Assembly (NCBI GenBank): GCA_017609695.1
Contig: JAFCDM010000032.1
Location: 6,461-12,252, forward strand
Direction: 5' to 3'
DNA: 5,792 bases
Source: Candidatus Pacearchaeota archaeon
GTDB lineage: Archaea > Nanobdellota > Nanobdellia > Pacearchaeales > GW2011-AR1
In this document: positions 1-5,026 of the stretch, in pieces
Layout of the letters: the number at the start of each line of letters is the position of its first letter
Numbering within the stretch: the stretch's first letter is position 1
The notes under the pieces: generated by a model
What the model was told of the DNA's origin: nothing
Databases searched by the model: none
Seen by the model: only the letters and a program-made list of their open reading frames with translations
Made by a program: the position numbers and the translations under genes

Positions 1-42
1 ACTCAGAAATTAAAAATTTCTAATTCTCCAAATTCTGGGGAT

Positions 43-885
43 TTGAAAATATTAGCAATTGGAGATTTTCATGGAAAGTTTCCTATGCATTTGAAGAAGA
101 AGATTGAGAAAGAGAATGTTAATTTGATAGTTGGAGTTGGGGATTATGCAGATACTTCTGTTTTAAGAGATATAGAATTTAAATTTTGGAAAAAACTTAA
201 AACTGAAAAAAATTTTGAAAAAATATTGGGAAAAGAAAGATATTTAAGATTGCTTAAAAAAATCGTAAAATCACAAAAAATCATTTTAAATTCTTTAAAA
301 AAATTAAATAAACCTTTTTTTGGAATTTATGGGAATTCAGATTATTTAAATAAAGATGTTAAAAAATATTCTTTGAATGGATTAGAATCTTTTTTTAAGA
401 CTTCTCTTTTTTGTTTATTAAAGACAAGCAAGAAAAGATTTAAGGGGATTTTTATTAGGGGGCTTTCAGGATATAGGGGGGCTTCTTCTAAGGGGCTGAT
501 AAATATTGATAATGTTAAAAAGAAGAAACTGAAAAAATTTAATGAGGGGTGGGTTAAGAGATTAAAAAGATTATTTACAAATTACAATAATAAAAAATTT
601 AATGTTTTTGTTGTTCATGATGTTCCTTATGGTTATTTTGATGTGATTAGATATAAAAAAAGCCCTCTTTATGGGAAGAGTATCGGAGACAAATATATCC
701 TTAGGTTTATTAAAAAATATCAACCTTCTTTAGTTTTATGTGGACATATGCATGAGTATCAAGGAAAAAAGAAGATTGGTAAAACTATTTTAATTACAAC
801 AGGTTCTGCTGCTGATGGAAAAGCAGTTATTATTGAAATTGATGAGAAGAAAGGAAAGATTAAGAAAATTAAGTTTATTCAGTGA
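43..885 (+). CDS. Calcineurin-like metallophosphoesterase
   Basis: This 280-residue cytoplasmic protein is a predicted metal-dependent phosphoesterase of the calcineurin-like superfamily; the substrate cannot be told from sequence. The family's metal-binding motifs appear in order: D8-x-H10 in the first strand (ILAIGDFHG), GD at 33-34, GNSD at 97-100 with N98, H192 (VVHDVP), and GHMH at 234-237. All expected ligands are therefore present and an active enzyme is likely. Between the GD and GNSD motifs lies a Lys-rich helical stretch, about 45-92, and residues 101-185 form a long insert before H192. The start is TTG, preceded closely by GGGG; it places MKILAIGD exactly where this family normally begins. 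The frame is open back to base 1, so a longer N-terminus from outside the window is not excluded. The stop overlaps the end of the convergent gene by 11 bp. No signal peptide or membrane segment is seen. Confidence 0.9.
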   Translation: MKILAIGDFHGKFPMHLKKKIEKENVNLIVGVGDYADTSVLRDIEFKFWKKLKTEKNFEKILGKERYLRLLKKIVKSQKIILNSLKKLNKPFFGIYGNSDYLNKDVKKYSLNGLESFFKTSLFCLLKTSKKRFKGIFIRGLSGYRGASSKGLINIDNVKKKKLKKFNEGWVKRLKRLFTNYNNKKFNVFVVHDVPYGYFDVIRYKKSPLYGKSIGDKYILRFIKKYQPSLVLCGHMHEYQGKKKIGKTILITTGSAADGKAVIIEIDEKKGKIKKIKFIQ

Positions 886-2437
886 TTTTCTTAACTACCC
901 CAATTGTTGAATTTACATTTACTTCAACTAAATCATTATCTTTTAAAATTTCTGTCGCATTATCTGTTCCAACTATACAAGGGATTCCTAATTCTCTGGT
1001 GACTATTGCCGCATGGCATGTAACTCCTCCTTCATCAGTGATTATTGCAGCTGCTTTTTCCATGTAAGGAACAAAATCAGGAGTTGTCATTGTAGTTACA
1101 AGAATATCTCCTTTTTCTAATTTTTTTCCATCATTAGAATCTAATAAAACTTTAACTCTCCCTCTTGCAAATCCTTTAGAAGCAGCCATTCCTGTTAATT
1201 CTTTTTTATCTTCTTTCTCTAAGATTATATCTAAAAATTTTTGAGCATCTTCCTCAAAGTAATTTGTGTATCCCTCTGGTTCTGTGATTTTAAATTGTTT
1301 ATCCCTTTTTTGTTCTTTTCCATATACTCCTAAACTAATTTTATTTTTTAAAAGCGCATTTTCAAGATCTTTTGGATAAATATTTGCTGCTTTATAGGGT
1401 TGAAGATTAAAAAGCAATCCTATTTTTCCCATTAAATTATTTGTCCAATTTACATGTGATTTTCCAATTAACTCTTTTCTATCATCTTGCATTATACAAA
1501 GTAAATGAAAGTTTTTAATCATTGTTTTTGTTTCTGCATCAATATTATACTTATTGTAAATTTCCTGTTGTTCTTTTCTAATATTCGGATAAAAATTAAT
1601 TGTTCTTTTAAGTTCTTCTTTTAAGTTTATATTTTTTTCAATTAATTTTTTTATTTCATAAAAATAATGTTTTTCGTCAAATAATTCTGGACCCACATGT
1701 CCAAAAGGAATCCAATGATATTTTTTTGTTAATTCTTTTAAAAGATTATATTCTGTGATTTTTTGAAATTCTTTGAAGTCATCTTCTTTAATTATTTTTT
1801 TTGCTGTTTCATTTTCTAAGACTTTAAGAGTTGCTTTTATTAAATCAATTTTTTCTCTATTTGTGAAAGTTTGTATGGAGCAAGTAGAGATTGTTTGTAT
1901 TTTACTAAAGCTAGTGCAACCTTTTTTTTCTAATCTCTGTGTAATTTCTTCTAAATATTCGTCTGAAATTCTAAACCAGATTCCATTATAGAATTCATAT
2001 TTAGTGTAAATTTCTCTAAACTTATTGTATAATGCCCATAATTGTTTTTTACTTGCTTTTTTTATTTTTTCTTTTGAAAGTTCGTTTAAGCAAAAATCTA
2101 AAAGCATTTTTCCATATTTATTTGTAAGATGTTTTCTGTATGTGATATATTCTGGGTTTTCTAAGGCTTTTTTTAGTAATACTTTCCTTGATTTTTCTAT
2201 TGTTTCTCTATCTATTGTAATAATTCCACTCATCTCTCCGAGATTATAAGTCGCATATGCTTTATGAAGTGAACCTGTTTCTTGTTTTCCATAATCTTTA
2301 AAATTTCCTTCTATACTCCATTTTATTGGAAAATTAGCATAACCTTTGTTAGATCTTTTTCTAGGTTTTGAAATTAACCCTTTTCTTTTCAAATTTTTTA
2401 GTTCTTCTAAAATCCATTTATGTTTTTCTTGTATCAT
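875..2437 (-). CDS. PEP-utilising enzyme mobile-domain protein lacking an ATP-grasp domain
   Basis: This 520-residue protein has a clear C-terminal phosphohistidine swivelling domain, about residues 414-520, as in PEP synthase, pyruvate phosphate dikinase and rifampicin phosphotransferase. The signature TDEGGVTCHAAIVTRE contains the phospho-accepting His, here H475, followed by LGIPCIVGT. In those enzymes the His domain shuttles phosphate between an ATP-grasp domain and a second active site. The first 410 residues show no glycine-rich ATP-grasp pattern. They are mostly charged and helical, with a W242-IPFGHVGPE segment and a QDDRKELIG segment near 317-325 that recall the helical middle region of rifampicin-phosphotransferase-like proteins. 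The ATG has an AAGGAG motif 14 bases upstream. The gene diverges from the TrmB-like regulator and overlaps the metallophosphoesterase gene tail to tail. The His domain is near certain; substrate and phosphate donor are unknown. It should not be called PEP synthase. Confidence 0.85.
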   Translation of the reverse strand: MIQEKHKWILEELKNLKRKGLISKPRKRSNKGYANFPIKWSIEGNFKDYGKQETGSLHKAYATYNLGEMSGIITIDRETIEKSRKVLLKKALENPEYITYRKHLTNKYGKMLLDFCLNELSKEKIKKASKKQLWALYNKFREIYTKYEFYNGIWFRISDEYLEEITQRLEKKGCTSFSKIQTISTCSIQTFTNREKIDLIKATLKVLENETAKKIIKEDDFKEFQKITEYNLLKELTKKYHWIPFGHVGPELFDEKHYFYEIKKLIEKNINLKEELKRTINFYPNIRKEQQEIYNKYNIDAETKTMIKNFHLLCIMQDDRKELIGKSHVNWTNNLMGKIGLLFNLQPYKAANIYPKDLENALLKNKISLGVYGKEQKRDKQFKITEPEGYTNYFEEDAQKFLDIILEKEDKKELTGMAASKGFARGRVKVLLDSNDGKKLEKGDILVTTMTTPDFVPYMEKAAAIITDEGGVTCHAAIVTRELGIPCIVGTDNATEILKDNDLVEVNVNSTIGVVKKITE

Positions 2438-2451
2438 TTTAAATTGTTTAA

Positions 2452-2457
2452 CTCCTT
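2452..2457 (-). promoter_or_regulatory. Shine-Dalgarno-like site of the leftward PEP-type gene
   Basis: The minus strand reads AAGGAG here, 14 bases before the ATG at 2437. The spacing is longer than the usual 5-9 bases, so its use is plausible rather than sure. No other in-frame start lies closer to it. Confidence 0.4.
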
Positions 2458-2478
2458 AGTAGTAATTATTAAATTATC

Positions 2479-2488
2479 TATTTAAATA
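2479..2488. promoter_or_regulatory. Shared bidirectional TATA box
   Basis: TATTTAAATA is perfectly self-complementary and matches an archaeal TATA element on both strands. About 25 bases downstream of it would put the leftward start of transcription near 2455-2460 and the rightward one near 2510-2515, which suits both divergent genes. The palindromic form suggests that TBP binding here can serve either direction, with flanking BRE sequence setting the bias. AT-rich background makes chance TATA-like matches common, so position is the main support. Confidence 0.5.
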
Positions 2489-2493
2489 TATGA

Positions 2494-2509
2494 CACCCCC
2501 TTGGGGGTG
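2494..2509. promoter_or_regulatory. GC-rich perfect inverted repeat, putative TrmB operator
   Basis: CACCCCC-TT-GGGGGTG is a perfect 7-bp inverted repeat with a 2-base centre; the outermost G/C pair at 2492 and 2511 extends it with one mismatch. It stands out sharply in DNA that is otherwise mostly A and T. It lies between the TATA box and the expected transcription start of the regulator gene, and upstream of the TATA box as seen from the PEP-type gene. That is the position of an operator able to repress one gene and leave or activate the other. It differs from the Thermococcales TrmB-type consensus TATCAC-N5-GTGATA, so binding by the neighbouring regulator is inference. Confidence 0.5.
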
Positions 2510-2548
2510 GCATAATAAGGTTTAAAAACATTGAAATTCTGTGTGATT

Positions 2549-3262
2549 ATGGAAGAAATTCAGAATTATCAAGAATTTGGATTAACGAAAAATGAAGGTA
2601 AAGTTTATTCTGTTTTAATTGAATTTGGTAAATTAGGTTCTAGCAGGATAAGTAGGGAGAGTGGGGTTTCATATAGTAAAATCTATAATGTTTTAGACTC
2701 TCTAATTGGAAAAGGATTAGTTAAGATTATCCCTGAGAAAACAAAAAAATTTGTTCCAACAAATCCTGAATTTTTGATAAAATTAATAGAGGATAAGCAA
2801 GAAGTTTTAGAAAAAGCAAAAGAAAAAGCAAGGCAAATGAAGCAGTATTATGAGATTAAGGATAAAAATCCTGTTTTAGTCGGAATCGGTAAAAAAGGAT
2901 TTTATAAAATAGTTAAAGAGTTGGGAGAGGTTGAAAATTTTGAATATTCTCTTAAATATTCTTCAGAATATAGGCTAGATTGGGTTAGAAATACAATTCT
3001 TCGTTTAAAAAAAGGAAAAGAGATTAAATCTTTGACAAGGTATGACAAAGAAACAGAAAAAGATGTTAAAAAATATCTAAAAATTAATAAAAACATAAGG
3101 AAAATTCAAAATAATGGAATTGCTATGGATATTAGGGATGGTTGTGTTATGATAGCTTTAATTAAATCAAATATGACTCTGCTTATTAAAGACAAAGCAT
3201 TTGTTGAAATTATGAAGAAAATGTTTTTAGAAACTTATAAAACTGCTGAGAAGATTAAATAA
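2549..3262 (+). CDS. TrmB-family transcriptional regulator
   Basis: This 237-residue DNA-binding protein belongs to the archaeal TrmB group, which regulates sugar and central carbon genes. Residues 7-72 form the winged helix-turn-helix: FGLTKNEGKVYSVLIEFG leads in, then the ISRESGVSYSKIYNVLDSL helix-turn-helix with its recognition helix, then the wing KGLVKIIPEKTKKFVP. A charged coiled-coil linker follows, about 76-104. The C-terminal part, about 107-237, resembles the PLD-like effector/dimerisation module of TrmB proteins; it is shorter than in full-length sugar-binding TrmB (about 340 aa), so the ligand is unknown. ATG 2549 is chosen because it gives the usual short lead before the FGLT motif. 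A TTG at 2531, with AAGG 10 bases before it, is a possible alternative adding six residues. Divergent placement against the PEP-type gene suggests that this is its target, together with its own promoter. Confidence 0.88.
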   Translation: MEEIQNYQEFGLTKNEGKVYSVLIEFGKLGSSRISRESGVSYSKIYNVLDSLIGKGLVKIIPEKTKKFVPTNPEFLIKLIEDKQEVLEKAKEKARQMKQYYEIKDKNPVLVGIGKKGFYKIVKELGEVENFEYSLKYSSEYRLDWVRNTILRLKKGKEIKSLTRYDKETEKDVKKYLKINKNIRKIQNNGIAMDIRDGCVMIALIKSNMTLLIKDKAFVEIMKKMFLETYKTAEKIK

Positions 3263-3292
3263 TTTTAAATATGCATTTCTAAAACCATAACA

Positions 3293-3308
3293 TTTAAATA
3301 TATAAAAT
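3293..3308 (+). promoter_or_regulatory. TATA-like promoter element of the MNT-HEPN-gat operon
   Basis: TTTAAATATATAAAAT lies in the only clear gap between the regulator gene and the co-directional gene run starting at 3357. A start about 25 bases downstream, near 3325-3330, would give a short untranslated leader. Further TATA-like sequence at about 3321-3340 could instead give a leaderless transcript beginning at the ATG, which would fit the lack of a Shine-Dalgarno motif there. The two options cannot be separated by eye in such AT-rich sequence. Confidence 0.4.
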
Positions 3309-3310
3309 AT

Positions 3311-3344
3311 TATACAAATGTATAAATAAATATATAAATGTATA
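3311..3344. promoter_or_regulatory. Two inverted repeats in tandem, 20 bp apart, putative operator
   Basis: TATACA-AA-TGTATA at 3311-3324 is a perfect 6-bp inverted repeat with a 2-base centre. TATATA-AA-TGTATA at 3331-3344 is the same site with one change. The two start exactly 20 bp apart, close to two helical turns, so dimers would bind on the same face. They overlap the presumed transcription start of the operon. The first gene of the operon carries a winged helix-turn-helix, so autoregulation is a reasonable inference. AT-rich composition raises the chance-match rate. Confidence 0.4.
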
Positions 3345-3356
3345 ATTATATAGACA

Positions 3357-3881
3357 ATGAAAAAAGGCAATCAGGATAAGGTTTTGGAGGTTTTTTTTGA
3401 TAATCCTACTGAAAAATTTTATATTAGAGAAATTGCAAGGATTACAAAGTTAAACCCAAATACAATTATTAATATTTCTGAAAAATTAATAAGAGAAGGG
3501 CTTATTAGGAGAGAGAAAAAAGAACATGTTGTGGAATTATCTGCTGATTTAGATAATGAGAATTTTAAAAATAAAAAAAGATTGTCAAATTTTCGAAGAA
3601 TCTTGGAATGTGGAATTGTTAATATTTTAAAGAGTAAGTTTGATTCTGAAGTTATTTCTATTATCGGAAGTTATTCAAGGGGTGAAGACATAGGAGAAAG
3701 TGATATTGATATTGTTGTTATGACCAAAAAAGAATATGAAGATACAGACTTAAAGAAGTATGAAAAGATTCTTAACAGAGATATACATCTGATTGTTACA
3801 GATTATACTAAAATCTCTGATGAATTTTATACAAATTTATTAAACGGAATTATTTTATATGGTTATATGAGAAAAAAATAA
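3357..3881 (+). CDS. HTH-MNT nucleotidyltransferase (MntA-like)
   Basis: This 174-residue protein joins a winged helix-turn-helix (about 5-60; IREIARITKLNPNTIINISE helix-turn-helix, then REGLIRREKKEHVVEL wing) to a minimal nucleotidyltransferase domain (about 85-172). The MNT motif GSYSRGEDIGESDIDIVV is complete: G104, S105, R108, G109, then D116 and D118 as metal-binding carboxylates. The third acidic residue, commonly D in a vDlv strand, is replaced by H144 (DIHLIV), which may weaken catalysis or be normal for this subfamily. In studied HEPN-MNT pairs the MNT protein is the antitoxin, adding AMP to the HEPN partner. The HEPN gene follows after 1 bp, which fits such a pair. There is no Shine-Dalgarno motif, so the message may be leaderless. 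The helix-turn-helix suggests that it also represses its own promoter. Fold assignment is firm; antitoxin role is inferred. Confidence 0.87.
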   Translation: MKKGNQDKVLEVFFDNPTEKFYIREIARITKLNPNTIINISEKLIREGLIRREKKEHVVELSADLDNENFKNKKRLSNFRRILECGIVNILKSKFDSEVISIIGSYSRGEDIGESDIDIVVMTKKEYEDTDLKKYEKILNRDIHLIVTDYTKISDEFYTNLLNGIILYGYMRKK

Positions 3882-3882
3882 A

Positions 3883-4308
3883 ATGGAAAGTTTTGAGAGT
3901 TTTGTTAAAAAAAATATTGTAAGAAAAGGATTTTTAGATAAACAAAGGGCTAAAAAACTTGTTAAAGATGGAAAAAAGAGGATAATTGATTTAGATTTAT
4001 TGGATGTTAATAAATTGCCTAAATTTGTTTTTGAGAATATTTATGATGCAATAAGGGATTTTTTATATGCAATTCTCTTAAGTGAAGGTTATCACACAAA
4101 ATCTCATAAAGCTCCTATCTCTTATTTATTAAACAAAGGTTTTGATGTTTATATTGTAAATAAATTAGATAAATTCAGGTATAAAAGAAATGGCTCTAAA
4201 TATTATGGAGATGATATTTCCATTGAAGAAGCAAAAGATATAAAGGCCTTTTATCTTGAAATTAAAGATAAGATAAATAAAATTTTAAAGGAAATTGAAT
4301 ATGGATAA
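3883..4308 (+). CDS. HEPN-domain protein, partner of the MNT gene
   Basis: This 141-residue mostly helical protein fits the HEPN superfamily. The second helix pair contains FENIYDAIRDFLYAILLSEG, followed by YHTKSHKAPISYLLNKGFD, a pattern I associate with archaeal HEPN partners of MNT proteins. The C-terminal motif is KFRYKRNGSKYYGDDIS. Canonical HEPN RNases have R-x4-6-H, usually RNxxxHxY; here R102 and N103 are present, but Y107 occupies the His position (RNGSKYYG). The protein may therefore lack RNase activity, or use a variant site as a conserved subgroup. H71 and H75 are the only histidines. It begins 1 bp after the MNT stop and overlaps gatC by 8 bp, so it is translated between an MNT gene and a tRNA-modifying enzyme gene. 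Toxin function is inferred from pairing only. Confidence 0.8.
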   Translation: MESFESFVKKNIVRKGFLDKQRAKKLVKDGKKRIIDLDLLDVNKLPKFVFENIYDAIRDFLYAILLSEGYHTKSHKAPISYLLNKGFDVYIVNKLDKFRYKRNGSKYYGDDISIEEAKDIKAFYLEIKDKINKILKEIEYG

Positions 4309-4537
4309 AAACCAAGTTCGCAGACAAGCAAAGCAAATTTTAGATAAATTTGCAAAATCCCTTTCTAAGATTAAAACTAAAGAGAGTGGAGAAGATTTTT
4401 ATGTTGATAGAGAAGAATTTGAAAGAAAAGAAAATGAAGGGTGTGGTGGAGAAAAAGGGTTTAGAAAAAGGATGCTGAAAAATGCTCCTGAACATAATGA
4501 CGATTTTGTGATTGTTGAGAGGGGGGATTGGAAATGA
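4301..4537 (+). CDS. gatC: Asp-tRNA(Asn)/Glu-tRNA(Gln) amidotransferase subunit C, archaeal short type
   Basis: GatC is the small belt subunit that clamps GatA and GatB together in the amidotransferase, which converts misacylated Asp-tRNA(Asn) (or Glu-tRNA(Gln)) to the amide form. At 78 residues this copy is a little shorter than the bacterial protein (about 95). An N-terminal helical half (VRRQAKQILDKFAKSLSKI) is followed by a charged linker and then the conserved tail FRKRMLKNAPEHNDDFVIVE, which carries the NAPE element corresponding to the family's LxNAPexedgyF. It ends in RGDWK. ATG 4301 lies inside the last codons of the HEPN gene, with AAAGGA about 8 bases upstream. A TTG at 4295 is less likely. 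The downstream ATG overlaps the stop as ATGA. In most bacteria and many archaea gatC is close to gatA; here two small genes intervene. Confidence 0.75.
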   Translation: MDKNQVRRQAKQILDKFAKSLSKIKTKESGEDFYVDREEFERKENEGCGGEKGFRKRMLKNAPEHNDDFVIVERGDWK

Positions 4538-4540
4538 TAA
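4517..4540 (+). repeat. Junction repeat, copy 1 (end of gatC / start of first small gene)
   Basis: This 24-bp block, opening GAGAGGGGGGATTGG and closing AAATGATAA, matches 4708-4731 with a single G/A difference at its seventh base. It encodes the E-R-G-D-W-K end of GatC, the stop, and the overlapping ATG of the next gene, and it supplies the strong G-rich ribosome binding site for that gene. The two copies are 191 bp apart, the length of one small gene. Confidence 0.8.
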
Positions 4541-4728
4541 TTAATTTTATTGGGGAAAAGTATGGTTTGTCTTGTCCAGCTGCAAGATATCTTACTATAA
4601 ATGTTGGGATTAGAATTAGTTTTTTGGATTATTGGGATCATTTGAAAGTTTTGAAAAACTTAGGACTTTCAAAATTAGAATTAGAAAAAGCTAAAGAATG
4701 TTTAAAGGAGAGGAGGGATTGGAAATGA
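4534..4728 (+). CDS. Small uncharacterised protein, first of a tandem paralogue pair
   Basis: I do not recognise this 64-residue protein. It is predicted cytoplasmic and largely helical, with two cysteines (C14, C56), a hydrophobic first half (YGLSCPAARYLTINVGIRIS) and a charged C-terminal helix (LSKLELEKAKECLKE). It ends RRDWK, the same last three residues as GatC, because the two gene ends share a repeat. Residues 18-59 align without a gap to residues 13-54 of the next protein (13 of 42 identical), including the paired L-D-Y at 31-33. It starts at ATG 4534, overlapping the gatC stop as ATGA behind a run of six Gs, so translation is likely coupled. A TTG at 4528 would add two residues and is less likely. 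Its position between gatC and gatA suggests a link to tRNA amidation, but nothing in the sequence proves it. Confidence 0.72.
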   Translation: MIINFIGEKYGLSCPAARYLTINVGIRISFLDYWDHLKVLKNLGLSKLELEKAKECLKERRDWK

Positions 4729-4731
4729 TAA
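4708..4731 (+). repeat. Junction repeat, copy 2 (end of first / start of second small gene)
   Basis: This is the second copy of the 24-bp block seen at 4517-4540, with A in place of G at its seventh base (4714). It encodes the E-R-R-D-W-K end of the first small protein and the ATGA overlap with the second, and it provides a GGAGAGGAGGG ribosome binding site. Confidence 0.8.
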
Positions 4732-4907
4732 GACAAAAAGATTATTTACCAGGAGTAGTTAAATATTATCTTAATCATATTGGGATTCTTGATGGGGAAT
4801 TAGATTATAAGAATAGAAAAGTTATTTTAGGTATGTTGTGTGCTTCTGAAAATCAATTAGAAAGAGCAATTAAAGAATTAGATAAATTACCTTGGTATTT
4901 GAATTAA
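4725..4907 (+). CDS. Small uncharacterised protein, second of a tandem paralogue pair
   Basis: I do not recognise this 60-residue protein. It aligns with the preceding small protein from K13 to K54 without gaps, sharing Y14, G20, I21, L26-D27-Y28, L35, L38, S41, L45-E46, A48 and L52. The pattern, a helix, a turn with GILDGELDY, a helix and then a charged helix (SENQLERAIKELDKL), could be a small helical bundle or a degenerate winged helix; this is a guess. ATG 4725 overlaps the previous stop as ATGA with a GGAGG-type site about 8 bases upstream. An upstream in-frame ATG at 4698 would add nine residues lying inside the previous gene and is less likely. Its first codons (ATGATAAGACAAAAA) are repeated in the leader and, with one change, at the gatA start. 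It ends three residues after the last Trp-Tyr and is followed by the gatA leader. Confidence 0.72.
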   Translation: MIRQKDYLPGVVKYYLNHIGILDGELDYKNRKVILGMLCASENQLERAIKELDKLPWYLN

Positions 4908-4927
4908 AATGATAAGACAAAAATTAA
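4906..4927 (+). repeat. Duplicated gatA start region, upstream copy
   Basis: The 22 bases here match 5027-5048, which cover the gatA start codon and its first codons, with one G/A difference at 4916. The copies are 121 bp apart. The first 17 bases of this match (4907-4923) are also identical to 4723-4739 at the start of the second small gene, so three consecutive gene starts share the same opening codons. Confidence 0.8.
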
Positions 4928-4941
4928 ACAACCTTTCTTAA
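4909..4941 (+). other. Mini-ORF of 10 codons in the gatA leader (leader peptide or duplicated gatA start)
   Basis: ATG at 4909, one base after the previous stop, opens a reading frame encoding MIRQKLNNLS and then TAA. It resembles the first residues of GatA (MIKQKLRDIK), so it may be no more than a relic of a duplicated gatA start. It also holds two adjacent Asn codons, both AAC, whereas every Asn codon in the visible part of gatA is AAT. Its stop codon lies inside the first of two hairpins. A leader peptide that senses Asn-tRNA would look like this, but such attenuation is not well established in archaea. There is no distinct ribosome binding site beyond coupling to the gene before. Confidence 0.25.
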
Positions 4942-4949
4942 AAAGAAAG
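4933..4949 (+). promoter_or_regulatory. Hairpin 1 in the gatA leader
   Basis: CTTTCTT at 4933-4939 pairs perfectly with AAGAAAG at 4943-4949 around a 3-base AAA loop. Only two of the seven pairs are G-C, so it is weak. It begins directly after the two AAC codons of the mini-ORF and includes that frame's stop codon, so a ribosome finishing the mini-ORF would cover it. Confidence 0.4.
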
Positions 4950-4962
4950 CTTGAACAAAGAA

Positions 4963-4986
4963 ATACCTTTTAATGCTAAAAGGTAT
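4963..4986 (+). promoter_or_regulatory. Hairpin 2 in the gatA leader
   Basis: ATACCTTTTA at 4963-4972 pairs perfectly over 10 bp with TAAAAGGTAT at 4977-4986, closing a 4-base ATGC loop. It is the longest perfect stem in the window. A T-rich stretch (TTTAATTTTTC, 5000-5010) follows 13 bases later. It could act as a partial terminator, an RNA processing site or a DNA-level operator. No Shine-Dalgarno motif follows before gatA. Confidence 0.55.
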
Positions 4987-5026
4987 ACTAAAAGTAAAGT
5001 TTAATTTTTCATTAAAAAATAAAAGA

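Noticed and set aside
444..495. Four G-runs (444-447, 458-462, 476-481, 492-495) that could suggest a G-quadruplex.
   Set aside because: The loops are 10, 13 and 10 bases, longer than typical, and the runs are explained by glycine codons (GIFIRGLSGYRGASSKGL) written with GGG in this gene.
882..2249. Several plus-strand open frames of 60-75 codons opposite the PEP-type gene.
   Set aside because: They are antisense shadows: hydrophobic Phe/Ile/Ser-rich translations with no ribosome sites, opposite a long gene that carries a conserved domain.
3263..3356. AT-rich repeats between the regulator and MNT genes considered as a replication origin or CRISPR leader.
   Set aside because: The stretch is only 94 bp, with no GC-containing origin recognition boxes and no spaced direct repeats beyond the two inverted-repeat sites; a promoter explains it.
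4399..4641. An 80-codon minus-strand frame across gatC and the first small gene.
   Set aside because: It is antisense to two coupled sense genes, is rich in Ser/Pro/Phe as expected from antisense of purine-rich DNA, and lacks a promoter or ribosome site.
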